DNA from: Sphingoaurantiacus capsulatus
GTDB lineage: Bacteria > Pseudomonadota > Alphaproteobacteria > Sphingomonadales > Sphingomonadaceae
Direction of reading: 5' to 3'
DNA length: 64,000 bases
Assembly (NCBI RefSeq): GCF_042648405.1
Contig: NZ_JBHRXV010000011.1
Location: 124,001-188,000, forward strand
The first letter of the stretch is position 1. Each line of letters begins with the position of its first letter. The position numbers and the translations under genes are program-made. The notes under the pieces were generated by a model that did no database searches, had not been told where the DNA came from, and worked only from the letters and a program-made list of their open reading frames with translations. Shown piece after piece: positions 23,074 through 30,339 of the stretch.

Positions 23074-23864
23074 TCGGCGCGGGGACCGGCGCCCAGCCAG
23101 CTCGGCCATTCGATGGTGACGGCAGCGCCGCCGAGGGTCAGCGGTTCGCCGGCCTGTTCGACGCGCATCAGCGCGACGCCGTGGCCGCCGTGGTGCGAGA
23201 TCAGCTCGCCCGCCTCGCGGTCGCCGGCGCGCAGGCTGCGCTCCTCTTGCGGGTCGGCCGTCAGCAGCACCGGCAGCAGCCGCTTCCGCAGCTTGTCACG
23301 GTGGTGCATGCGGGCGGTGTTCTCCTGGCCGACGTAGCAGCCCTTGGTGAAGGACACGCCGTTCAGCTCGACCGCGTTCGATTCGAGCCACATCAGTCTG
23401 TCGACGGGATAATCGTCGCTATCGGGGACGCCGAGCGACAGGCGGTGCGCGATGTAGTCGGCGAGCGTCGCGGTCGTGTCGGCGCTTTCGGCCATCCAGC
23501 GGCGGCCGAGGCCGGGGAGGCGGGGGTCGTAAGGCGCGTCGCTCTCGCCGTCCCAGGCGGCGAACACCTTCAGGTCGCTGGCAGCAACGGTGACGTCCTT
23601 GCGCAGCTTGTACATGGTCAGGCGCTTGAGGAGGTCGGGCGCGCGCGCTGCGGGCACATCGGCGAGGATCGTGTCGCCGGTGTCGAACAGGATCATGTCG
23701 AACAGATATTTGCCCTGCGGGCTGAGGAGGCCGGCCCACAGCGGCTTGTCGGGCGCCAGCGCGTCGACGTCGTTGGTCAGCAGCCCCTGCAGGAAGGGCC
23801 GCGCCTCGCCGCCCCCGATACGAAGGACGGCACGGTCGGTGAGCGCGGCGATCTGGGTCATCAT
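23070..23864 (-). CDS. ygfZ: YgfZ/GcvT-like folate-binding protein, Fe-S cluster repair
   Basis: A 264-residue member of the YgfZ/IBA57 family, which uses folate and a conserved cysteine to help build or repair certain iron-sulphur enzymes. The diagnostic motif KGCYVGQE is near residue 175, preceded by a GcvT-like N-terminal fold (GGGEARPFLQGLLTNDVDAL). Two adjacent ATG codons (23864 and 23861) could start it. It is the first gene of the operon with the desaturase-like protein and is divergent from pyrC. Confidence 0.92.
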   Translation of the reverse strand: MMTQIAALTDRAVLRIGGGEARPFLQGLLTNDVDALAPDKPLWAGLLSPQGKYLFDMILFDTGDTILADVPAARAPDLLKRLTMYKLRKDVTVAASDLKVFAAWDGESDAPYDPRLPGLGRRWMAESADTTATLADYIAHRLSLGVPDSDDYPVDRLMWLESNAVELNGVSFTKGCYVGQENTARMHHRDKLRKRLLPVLLTADPQEERSLRAGDREAGELISHHGGHGVALMRVEQAGEPLTLGGAAVTIEWPSWLGAGPRAE

Positions 23865-23915
23865 GTGAAGCTAAGGATTGTCGTGCGCCCCCGCCAGTCC
23901 AACCCGCCCCACATT

Positions 23916-23943
23916 CGTCATACCGGCTTTCGCCGGTATGACG
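23916..23943. repeat. Short palindromic repeat between ygfZ and pyrC
   Basis: CGTCATACCGGC and GCCGGTATGACG pair perfectly around TTTC. It is the same element as the arms of the 17376-17442 palindrome and lies in the 141-bp divergent gap, close to the ygfZ start. Confidence 0.75.
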
Positions 23944-24005
23944 GGGAGGGGGAGCGGCGGCGTTGCGGCTTTAACCGAAGCGGCGACTCTGGCATTGGTT
24001 TTGGC

Positions 24006-25346
24006 ATGGCAACCAACCAGACCTTCGACATGATCCTCCGGGGCGGCGGCGTCTACACGCCCGGCGGCCTGACCGAATGCGACGTCGCGGTAAGCGGCGG
24101 CAAGATCGCGGCGCTGCTGCCGCGCGGGGCCGGGAGCGCCGGCGAGACGGTGGATTGCACCGGCCTCACCGTGCTGCCGGGCGCCATCGACACGCAGGTG
24201 CATTTCCGCGAGCCGGGGCTGGAGCATAAGGAAGATCTGGAGAGCGGCAGCCGCGCCGCGGTGCTGGGCGGCATCACCGGGCTGTTCGAAATGCCGAACA
24301 CCAAGCCCAATACCGACACCGCCGACGCGCTCAACGACAAGCTCGGCCGCGCCAAGGGCCGTATGTGGTGCGACCACGCCTTCTACGTCGGCGCGACCAA
24401 CCACAATGCTGAGGCGCTGAAGGAACTGGAGATGCTCCCCGGCTGCTCTGGCGTGAAGATCTTCATGGGCGCCTCGACCGGCGACCTGCTGGTGTCGGAC
24501 GACGATTGCCTGCGCGAAGTGCTGAAGAACGGCCGCCGCCGCGTCGCCATCCACGCCGAGGACGAGCCGCGGATGCAGGAGCGCGCCGCCTTACGCGTCG
24601 CCGGCGACGCGTCGAGCCATCCGGTGTGGCGCGACGACGAATCGGCGATGAAGGCGACGCGGCGCATCGTGGCGCTCGCGCGCGAAACCCGCCGGCGCAT
24701 CCATGTGCTGCACATCACCACGCCCGCCGAGCTCGAATATCTGGCGACCTGCAAGGACGTGGCGAGTTGCGAGGTGACGCCGCAGCATCTGACGCTGGCG
24801 GGGGAGGAGGCCTATCCACGCCTCGGCACCTTCGCGCAGATGAACCCGCCGATCCGGTCGGGCGCGCATCGCGACGGGCTGTGGCACTGGCTGGCGCAGG
24901 GCGTGCCCGACGTGATCGGGTCGGACCATGCGCCGCACACCCGCGAGGAGAAGGCGAAAGCGTATCCGGACTCGCCCTCGGGGATGCCGGGGGTGCAGAC
25001 GCTGCTGCCGCTGATGCTCGACCATATGAACGCCGGGCGGCTGAGCCTGCAGCGGCTGGTCGACCTGACCTCGGCGGGGGCGGCGCGGCTGTTCGGGCTG
25101 ACGGGCAAGGGGCGCATCGCTGCCGGCTATGACGCCGATTTCTCGATCGTCGACCTGACCGGCGAGTGGAAGATCAGCAGCGACTGGCTGGCGAGCCGCT
25201 GCGGCTGGTCGCCGTTCGAGGGCATAACGCTGAAGGGCCGCCCGGTCGGCACGATCATCCGTGGGCGTCGCGTGATGTGGGAAGCCGAGCTGATCGGCAC
25301 GCCCGCAGGCGAACCGATCCGCTTCGACGAGACGATCCGGGCCTAA
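24006..25346 (+). CDS. pyrC: Dihydroorotase (class I)
   Basis: A 446-residue amidohydrolase-superfamily dihydroorotase, which interconverts carbamoyl aspartate and dihydroorotate in pyrimidine synthesis. The first metal motif is DTQVHFREPGLEHKEDL. GVKIFMGASTGDLLVSD is where the bridging region is expected, and the fourth-ligand region is GSDHAPHTREEKAKAYPDSP. The full set of metal-site motifs suggests an active enzyme and not a PyrX-type inactive partner. ATG 24006 was selected because it follows the divergent intergenic region with its repeat; longer frames extend through that repeat. Confidence 0.95.
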   Translation: MATNQTFDMILRGGGVYTPGGLTECDVAVSGGKIAALLPRGAGSAGETVDCTGLTVLPGAIDTQVHFREPGLEHKEDLESGSRAAVLGGITGLFEMPNTKPNTDTADALNDKLGRAKGRMWCDHAFYVGATNHNAEALKELEMLPGCSGVKIFMGASTGDLLVSDDDCLREVLKNGRRRVAIHAEDEPRMQERAALRVAGDASSHPVWRDDESAMKATRRIVALARETRRRIHVLHITTPAELEYLATCKDVASCEVTPQHLTLAGEEAYPRLGTFAQMNPPIRSGAHRDGLWHWLAQGVPDVIGSDHAPHTREEKAKAYPDSPSGMPGVQTLLPLMLDHMNAGRLSLQRLVDLTSAGAARLFGLTGKGRIAAGYDADFSIVDLTGEWKISSDWLASRCGWSPFEGITLKGRPVGTIIRGRRVMWEAELIGTPAGEPIRFDETIRA

Positions 25347-25374
25347 ACCGTCGGTTTAGTTTACAAATCTTGTA
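25344..25374 (+). promoter_or_regulatory. Two tandem dyads upstream of the sigma-54 promoter
   Basis: TAAACCG-T-CGGTTTA (25344-25358, perfect, overlapping the pyrC stop) and TACAA-ATC-TTGTA (25362-25374, perfect) lie 35-65 bp before the -24 element. One or both could be the enhancer site of a sigma-54 activator such as PrsR. The first might instead serve pyrC termination. Confidence 0.5.
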
Positions 25375-25407
25375 CGCGTGCCTCCAGGAATGGCGCATTT
25401 CCGCCAC

Positions 25408-25423
25408 TGGCCCGGGGCTTGCA
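25408..25423 (+). promoter_or_regulatory. Sigma-54 (-24/-12) promoter of the PEP-CTERM gene
   Basis: TGGCCCGGGGCTTGCA differs from the consensus TGGCACGNNNNTTGCA by one base and has the exact GG-to-GC spacing. Transcription would begin near 25434, about 27 nt before the ATG. The window encodes the matching sigma-54 activator PrsR. Confidence 0.85.
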
Positions 25424-25460
25424 TATGGCCCCTGGCGTTCGATTTGGGGGATTTTCCAGG

Positions 25461-26171
25461 ATGATGAAGTTCAAGGCTGCGGTGCTGGCCACCGCGCTGC
25501 TGTCCGGCGTGCCGACCTTCGCTGCCGAGCTGCTGACCAACGGCGGCTTCGAGGCCGGCAATCTCAGCGGCTGGAGCCGTACGGGTCCGCACTCAGGCGG
25601 CTGCAACAGCAACTATACCGTCGGCACCACCGGTTCGACGAGCGGCTGCACCGGCTTCGGCCCGTACAATAGCTTCACCAATCCCACCGAAGGCAGCTAC
25701 GCCGCCTACAACTCGCTCGACGGCTCCGCCGGGTCGACTTACGCGATATCGCAGACCGTGCTGCTGCCGAATGCGATCGGCGATGCGACGATCAGCTGGT
25801 CGGACGCTGCCGGCGGCGGCGCCGGTTGGAACTGGGCGCAGCCGCGCACCTTCTCGGTCGACCTGTTCAACGGTGCAGCGCTCATCGGTAACGTCTACAA
25901 CGCGACGTTCACCAACAATGGCGGCGCCGGCTTCTTCCAGAACTGGACGGTGCGGAGCATCGACGTGATGTCGCTGCTGTCGGGCTTCGGCGGTCAGTCG
26001 GTGACGCTGCGCTTCAGCAACTTCATTCCGCAGACCTCGACCGGCCCGGCCTCATTCGCGATCGACAATGTGTCGTTCGACGCGACGGCCGTGCCGGAGC
26101 CCGCGATGCTCGGCCTGTTCGGCCTCGGCGTCGCCGGTCTGGCCGGCCTGCGCCGCCGCAAGCGCGCCTAG
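25461..26171 (+). CDS. PEP-CTERM sorting-domain secreted protein
   Basis: A 236-residue secreted protein. It has a signal peptide (MMKFKAAVLATALLSGVPTF, cleaved after FAA), a beta-rich body that starts LLTNGGFEAGNLSGW (a carbohydrate-binding-like start common in this class) and a C-terminal PEP-CTERM signal: VPEP, a hydrophobic helix LGLFGLGVAGLAGL and a basic RRRKRA tail. Exosortase XrtA recognises this signal and links export to exopolysaccharide production. Two cysteines lie in repeats SGGCNSN and TSGCTGF. It has its own sigma-54 promoter and a terminator, so it is monocistronic. Confidence 0.93.
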   Translation: MMKFKAAVLATALLSGVPTFAAELLTNGGFEAGNLSGWSRTGPHSGGCNSNYTVGTTGSTSGCTGFGPYNSFTNPTEGSYAAYNSLDGSAGSTYAISQTVLLPNAIGDATISWSDAAGGGAGWNWAQPRTFSVDLFNGAALIGNVYNATFTNNGGAGFFQNWTVRSIDVMSLLSGFGGQSVTLRFSNFIPQTSTGPASFAIDNVSFDATAVPEPAMLGLFGLGVAGLAGLRRRKRA

Positions 26172-26191
26172 TTCGCAGCGGGACAAAGAAA

Positions 26192-26231
26192 AGGAGGGCC
26201 GCTGCGAACCGGGTTCGCGGCGGCCCTTCCT
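26192..26231. terminator. Bidirectional terminator between PEP-CTERM gene and eipA
   Basis: AGGAGGGCCGCTGCGAA pairs with TTCGCGGCGGCCCTTCCT, with two small mismatches, in a long stem flanked by A-rich and T-rich ends. It serves the two convergent genes. Confidence 0.75.
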
Positions 26232-26235
26232 GGTT

Positions 26236-26910
26236 TCAGAGCGGCAGGATCTTCGCCTTCTTGCTGTAGCTGAGATAGCCGACGTTGGCGCCGAGGCGCC
26301 AGCCGACCCCGAGCTTGATCGGCACCAGGATAGTGTCGCCGCGCTGGTGGTAGTTGGCGGTGAAGCCGCCCAGCACATAGACCTTGCCCTCAACCGCCGG
26401 GTAGCGCCGGAACAGCTCCTCGGCGTCGTTGAGGTTGTAGATCAGCGTGAAGGTCTTCGAGCCGTCGCCGCCGACATCGAAGCCCACGGAAGGCCCGGTC
26501 CAGTGGACGGGCTGGTCGCCCTCGACCTTGTGATGCAGCACGCCGCTGCCGTAGCGGACGCCGACGACGATCGCGCCGCTGACTTCGCGGCCCGCGATAT
26601 AGGCGTTGGGCTTGCCGAGGTCGGCGAAGGCCTTCTCGATCAGCTTGGCGGCGCCTTCCGCGCCCTTGCCGAACACGCCTTCGGCGGCGGCGAGGATGTC
26701 GTCCTGCTCATAGCTCGCCGGCTGCACCGGCGCGGCGGGCGCCTCGGCCGGGGTGGTGGGTGCCGGCGGCGTGACCGGCGCGGCGGGCGTGGTGGTGACC
26801 ACGCCGTCCTCGGGGATCGGCGCCAGATCCTCGTCGGCGGTCTGCGCCGCCACGGGCGCAGCGACGAGCGCGAAGGCCAGCAAGGCCGGCAGCGCGGTGC
26901 GGATGGTCAT
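26236..26910 (-). CDS. eipA: EipA-like DUF1134 envelope integrity protein
   Basis: A 224-residue DUF1134 protein with a signal peptide (MTIRTALPALLAFALVAAPV), a proline-rich linker (about 35-60) and the family domain with VGVRYGSGVLHHKV, WTGPSVGFDVGGDGSK and GVGWRLGANVGYL. The Brucella and Caulobacter homologues (EipA) are periplasmic proteins needed for envelope integrity; the family is mainly alphaproteobacterial. ATG 26910 was chosen for the signal peptide. The symbol is assigned by family. Confidence 0.88.
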   Translation of the reverse strand: MTIRTALPALLAFALVAAPVAAQTADEDLAPIPEDGVVTTTPAAPVTPPAPTTPAEAPAAPVQPASYEQDDILAAAEGVFGKGAEGAAKLIEKAFADLGKPNAYIAGREVSGAIVVGVRYGSGVLHHKVEGDQPVHWTGPSVGFDVGGDGSKTFTLIYNLNDAEELFRRYPAVEGKVYVLGGFTANYHQRGDTILVPIKLGVGWRLGANVGYLSYSKKAKILPL

Positions 26911-27005
26911 GGCGTCGTCTCCCCCGGATCGTTCTGGGCGCACCATAAGCAGGCGCGAATCCCCAGATCAACGACCGTGGCTTTCGCCACGCTGAACCGA
27001 GTCGC

Positions 27006-27686
27006 TTATGCGCCGAGCCGTTCGGCTTCGACGCTGTTGGCGAGGATTCCGAGGCCGGTGACCTCCACTTCGACGCGGTCGCCGGCCTTCATGAACAGCG
27101 GCGGGGTGCGCTTCACGCCGACGCCGCCGCAGGTGCCGGTGGCGATCATGTCGCCCGGCCGCAGCTCGGTGAAGGTGGAGATATATTCGATGAGCGTTTC
27201 GACATCGAACAGCATCAGGTCGATCGCGGTGCGCTGCACTTCCTCGCCGTTGAGGCGGGTGATCAAGGTCTGCGCCTTGTAGTCGCCGAACTCGGCCGGC
27301 GTCAGGATATGCGGGCCGTAGCTGCCCGAGCGATCGAAATTCTTGCCGGGGGTAAACTGGCCGGTGTGGCGCTGCCAGTCGCGCAGGGTGCCATCCTGAA
27401 AGCAGGTCCAGCCGAGGATATGGTCGAGCGCCTTCCCGCGGCTGATGCGCCGCCCCGGCGTGCCGATAATCAGCGCCAGCTCGCCTTCAAAGTCGAAGTC
27501 GCTCGATTCCGGCGGGAGGAGCAAAGGCTCGCCATGCTGGACGAGGCTCTGCGCGCCGCGGGTGAAGATCATCGGCTTTTCCTGCGCGGCGCGGCCCATC
27601 TCGTCGCGGTGCGCCGCATAGTTGACCGCGGCGCAGAAGATGCGGCCGATCGGCGGCAGCGAGGGGTCATTCAGCGCGATCGGCAT
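27006..27686 (-). CDS. Fumarylacetoacetate hydrolase family protein
   Basis: A 226-residue member of the FAH superfamily, which cleaves C-C bonds or decarboxylates and hydrates oxo-acids. The metal-binding acids occur in DFDFEGELALIIG and in GWTCFQDGTLRDWQ, and the C-terminal GDMIATGTCGGVGVKRTPP block is conserved in the family. It could be an acylpyruvate hydrolase or a fumarylpyruvate hydrolase. An alternative start seven codons upstream (27707) is possible, but GGAGAA precedes ATG 27686. It overlaps a DUF1289 gene by 20 bp. Confidence 0.88.
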   Translation of the reverse strand: MPIALNDPSLPPIGRIFCAAVNYAAHRDEMGRAAQEKPMIFTRGAQSLVQHGEPLLLPPESSDFDFEGELALIIGTPGRRISRGKALDHILGWTCFQDGTLRDWQRHTGQFTPGKNFDRSGSYGPHILTPAEFGDYKAQTLITRLNGEEVQRTAIDLMLFDVETLIEYISTFTELRPGDMIATGTCGGVGVKRTPPLFMKAGDRVEVEVTGLGILANSVEAERLGA

Positions 27687-27867
27687 GGGCTTCTCCGTGG
27701 ATGGCATCGAGTTTGGCCCGGCGGGCGGGCAGGGCGGCGAGGATGACGGCGTGCTCGGCATCGCCGACGCTCGCCCAGGCGGCGATCTCGGGCAGGCTGC
27801 GCGCGCACCCCAGGCACCAGCCGGTGGCGGCGTCGATCGAGCAGACCTTCGTGCAGGGCGACAGCAT
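27667..27867 (-). CDS. DUF1289 family small protein
   Basis: A 66-residue protein with the DUF1289 cysteine pattern CTKVCSIDAATGWCLGCARS followed by LPEIAAWASV. The four cysteines suggest a small metal or Fe-S site. It partly overlaps the FAH-family gene (20 bp), so the two are probably cotranscribed. The ATG at 27867 gives the usual MxSPCxxVC start. Function unknown. Confidence 0.85.
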   Translation of the reverse strand: MLSPCTKVCSIDAATGWCLGCARSLPEIAAWASVGDAEHAVILAALPARRAKLDAIHGEAHADRAE

Positions 27868-27915
27868 CGCCTGTCCGAATAGCGCGGTGGACAGCGGCTG
27901 TCGCGCCCGGCATCC

Positions 27916-28722
27916 ATGCGGGCCATGAGCCTTTTGACCTTTGAACGCCGCGGCGCCATCGCGCTGCTGACCCTCAACCGCCCCGAGGCGATGAACGCGC
28001 TCGGCGCCCCCGGCGATGGCGACGCCATCGCCGCCGCCTGTGCCGAGGTGAACGCCGACCGCTCGATCCGCTGCGCGATCCTGACCGGCGCGGGGCGGGC
28101 CTTCTCGGCGGGCGGCGACGTCAAGGCGATGCGCGACCGCGCGGGGGCGTTCAGTGGCGGGCCCGTCGAGGTGCGCGAAGGCTATCGCACCAACATCCAC
28201 CGGCTGGCGCGCGCGCTCTACGGCCTCGAAATGCCGGTGATCGCCGCGGTCAACGGCGCCGCCATCGGCCTGGGCTGCGATGTCGCCTGCCTCGCCGACA
28301 TCCGCATCGCCGCCGATACGGCCAAGTTCGGCGTCACCTTCCTGAAGCTCGGCATCATCCCCGGCGACGGCGGCGCGTGGCTGCTGCCGCGCAGCATCGG
28401 CATGAGCCGGGCGAGCGAGCTGCTGTTCACCGGCGACGTGGTCGACGCCAAGACGGCGGCGGAGTGGGGGCTGGTCAGCCGCGTGGTGCCCGCCGACACC
28501 TTGATGGACGAAGCCTGGGCGCTGGCGGAGCGGATCGCCGCGCAGCCGCCGCAGGCGCTGCGGCTGGCGAAGACCCTGCTGCGGCAGGGGCAGACCGCCA
28601 GCTACGACACGATCATGGAGATGAGCGCCACCGCGCAGGCGATCATGCACATGACCGAGGATCACGTCGAAGGCGTCAACGCGCTGCTCGAGAAGCGCGC
28701 GCCCGATTTCAAAGGGCGATAA
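27916..28722 (+). CDS. Enoyl-CoA hydratase/isomerase (crotonase) family protein
   Basis: A 268-residue crotonase-fold protein. The oxyanion-hole strand AGRAFSAGGDVKAM and the NGAAIGLGCDVACLADIRIAAD block are typical. Of the two hydratase glutamates, only the second is kept (SRASELLFTG); the first is replaced in FGVTFLKLGIIPGDGG, where a GDGG aspartate appears instead. The enzyme may therefore be an isomerase, hydrolase or other crotonase, not a true 2-enoyl-CoA hydratase. Starts at 27916 or 27925 are both possible. Confidence 0.87.
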   Translation: MRAMSLLTFERRGAIALLTLNRPEAMNALGAPGDGDAIAAACAEVNADRSIRCAILTGAGRAFSAGGDVKAMRDRAGAFSGGPVEVREGYRTNIHRLARALYGLEMPVIAAVNGAAIGLGCDVACLADIRIAADTAKFGVTFLKLGIIPGDGGAWLLPRSIGMSRASELLFTGDVVDAKTAAEWGLVSRVVPADTLMDEAWALAERIAAQPPQALRLAKTLLRQGQTASYDTIMEMSATAQAIMHMTEDHVEGVNALLEKRAPDFKGR

Positions 28723-28767
28723 CGGCTTGTTGAACAGGCGGGGCGTCGTCTATATGCCCCGCTCGCG

Positions 28768-28860
28768 GGTGTCGTGGCCGAGCGGCTGAAGGCGGCGGTT
28801 TGCTAAACCGTTATACGTTGTAAAGACGTATCGAGGGTTCGAATCCCTCCGACACCGCCA
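28768..28860 (+). tRNA. tRNA-Ser (GCT anticodon)
   Basis: The acceptor GGTGTCG pairs with CGACACC, followed by discriminator G and encoded CCA. The anticodon stem is GCGGT/ACCGT with loop TTGCTAA (anticodon GCT). A long variable arm (type II) and GGTTCGAATCC in the T arm confirm serine. Confidence 0.97.
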
Positions 28861-28926
28861 CTCCATTCGAAGATCTTGATCAAGGTATCCGGGGTTGACC
28901 CCGGGTGCCTTGGCGCGCGTCGTCGA

Positions 28927-28969
28927 TTGACGTTTCGACAATCATCGAATATTTCGACTCTCATCGAAT
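28927..28969 (+). promoter_or_regulatory. ArsR-regulated promoter with tandem operator repeats
   Basis: TTTCGACAATCATCGAAT (28933-28950) and TTTCGACTCTCATCGAAT (28952-28969) are 18-bp direct repeats with a 19-bp period; each contains TTCGA/TCGAA inverted half-sites. They overlap a promoter TTGACG-17 bp-TATTTC (28927-28955), so a bound ArsR dimer would block polymerase. Confidence 0.75.
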
Positions 28970-28984
28970 TGATGGAGTCGCCGG

Positions 28985-29323
28985 ATGGATCAAGACGCAG
29001 CAGTTACCGCGCTCGGCGCGCTCGCGCAGGACACGCGGCTCAGCGTGTTCAGGCTGCTGGTGAAGGCCGGGCCGAACGGCATGACCGCTGGTGACATCGC
29101 CACCGCTGTCGGCGCACCTCCCTCTACGATGTCTCATCACCTCGGTGGGCTGGAGCGCGCCGGGCTGGCGTCGTCGCGCCGGGACGGTCGAGCGGTTATT
29201 TATGCCGCCGATTACGAGGGCACGCGACGCCTGCTCGCCTTCCTGATGGAGGACTGCTGCCAAGGCCGTCCCGAAATCTGCGGGAGCGGCATCGCCGCGC
29301 CCGTCAACTGCACCACTTGCTGA
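28985..29323 (+). CDS. arsR: ArsR-family arsenite-responsive repressor
   Basis: A 112-residue winged-helix repressor. The HTH is near MTAGDIATAVGAPPSTMSHHL with wing SSRRDGRAVIYAAD. The C-terminus ends in a cysteine-rich tail (EDCCQGRPEICGSG, CTTC), so the As(III) site is at the C-terminus, as in Acidithiobacillus-type ArsR and not the R773 CVC helix type. ATG 28985 follows GGAGTCGCCGG. It is the first gene of the arsenic operon and autoregulates through the upstream repeats. Confidence 0.93.
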   Translation: MDQDAAVTALGALAQDTRLSVFRLLVKAGPNGMTAGDIATAVGAPPSTMSHHLGGLERAGLASSRRDGRAVIYAADYEGTRRLLAFLMEDCCQGRPEICGSGIAAPVNCTTC

Positions 29324-29334
29324 AGGAAGCGGAC

Positions 29335-29823
29335 ATGAAGCGCCTGCACGTCCATGTGAGTGTCGAGAATTTGCAGCAGTCGATCGGCTTCTACTCGACG
29401 CTGTTCGCGAACGAGCCGACCGTCACCAAGCCGGACTATGCGAAGTGGATGCTCGACGATCCGCGCTTGAACTTCGCGATCTCGACCGGCCAATGTGCTG
29501 CCACCGGCATCGAACACCTTGGCATACAGGTCGAGACAGCGGCTGAGCTGTCGGAAGTCTATGACCGGCTGAAGGCGGCCGACCGGCCTGTGCTCGAGGA
29601 AGGCGCGACGACCTGCTGCTACGCGAAGTCGGAAAAGAGCTGGATCGCCGATCCGCAGGGCGTGGTGTGGGAAACCTTCTTCACAACCGGCGAAGCGACG
29701 GACTACGGCGTCGGGCCGGGGCTGAATGGGCTGACATCGGCGAGCGCCGCAGCGGATGCCTGTTGCGTGCCTGCGATGCCTGCCATCGTCGCGCCCGCCA
29801 GCGCCGACAAGTGCTGCGCGTGA
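29335..29823 (+). CDS. arsI: ArsI/CadI-family vicinal-oxygen-chelate protein
   Basis: A 162-residue vicinal oxygen chelate (glyoxalase-fold) protein. It contains the vicinal cysteines C94-C95 in TTCCYAKSEKSW and C54 in STGQCAATGIEHLG, the same arrangement as ArsI C-As lyases, which break C-As bonds of trivalent organoarsenicals such as MAs(III). CadI proteins share the family, so a metal-binding role is also possible. The C-terminus has extra CC pairs (DACCVPA, DKCCA). GGAAGCGG precedes ATG 29335. It lies between arsR and arsC. Confidence 0.85.
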   Translation: MKRLHVHVSVENLQQSIGFYSTLFANEPTVTKPDYAKWMLDDPRLNFAISTGQCAATGIEHLGIQVETAAELSEVYDRLKAADRPVLEEGATTCCYAKSEKSWIADPQGVVWETFFTTGEATDYGVGPGLNGLTSASAAADACCVPAMPAIVAPASADKCCA

Positions 29824-29826
29824 CCC

Positions 29827-30339
29827 ATGGCGAGCCGCACCTACAACGTCCTGTTCCTCTGCACGGGTAACTCGGCGCGGTCGATCCTCGCCGAGGCGAT
29901 CCTGAACCGCGAGGGCGGGGGGCATTTCCGCGCCTTCAGTGCCGGCAGCATGCCGAAAGGCGAGGTTCACCCCTGTTCGCTCGATGTCCTGCAAAGCCTC
30001 GGGTACGATACCAGCGGGTTCAGGTCGAAGTCGTGGGACGAGTTTGCCGGCCCGGCGGCGCCCGCGATGGATTTCATCTTCACCGTCTGTGACAACGCAG
30101 CCGGTGAAGTCTGCCCGATCTGGCCGGGCCAGCCGATGAGCGCGCACTGGGGCATTCCCGATCCTGCTGCCGTCGAAGGATCAGCTGCCGAGCAGCACGC
30201 CGCGTTCTTCGACGCCTATCGGATGCTCTCGCGCCGCATTTCGCTGTTCACCGCGCTTCCGCTCGCCAGCATCGACCGGATGAGCCTGAAAGGGAGGCTG
30301 GACGACATCGGCGCGGTTGGGCCAGCCGCGTCCTCATGA
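29827..30339 (+). CDS. arsC: Arsenate reductase, low-molecular-weight phosphatase type
   Basis: A 170-residue arsenate reductase. The P-loop C12-T-G-N-S-A-R-S forms the arsenate intermediate; C88 and C96 (VCDNAAGEVCPIW) supply the second and third redox cysteines of the thioredoxin-coupled type. It reduces As(V) to As(III) for export by Acr3. The ATG comes 3 bp after the arsI stop, and its stop overlaps the acr3 start (ATGA). Confidence 0.95.
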   Translation: MASRTYNVLFLCTGNSARSILAEAILNREGGGHFRAFSAGSMPKGEVHPCSLDVLQSLGYDTSGFRSKSWDEFAGPAAPAMDFIFTVCDNAAGEVCPIWPGQPMSAHWGIPDPAAVEGSAAEQHAAFFDAYRMLSRRISLFTALPLASIDRMSLKGRLDDIGAVGPAASS

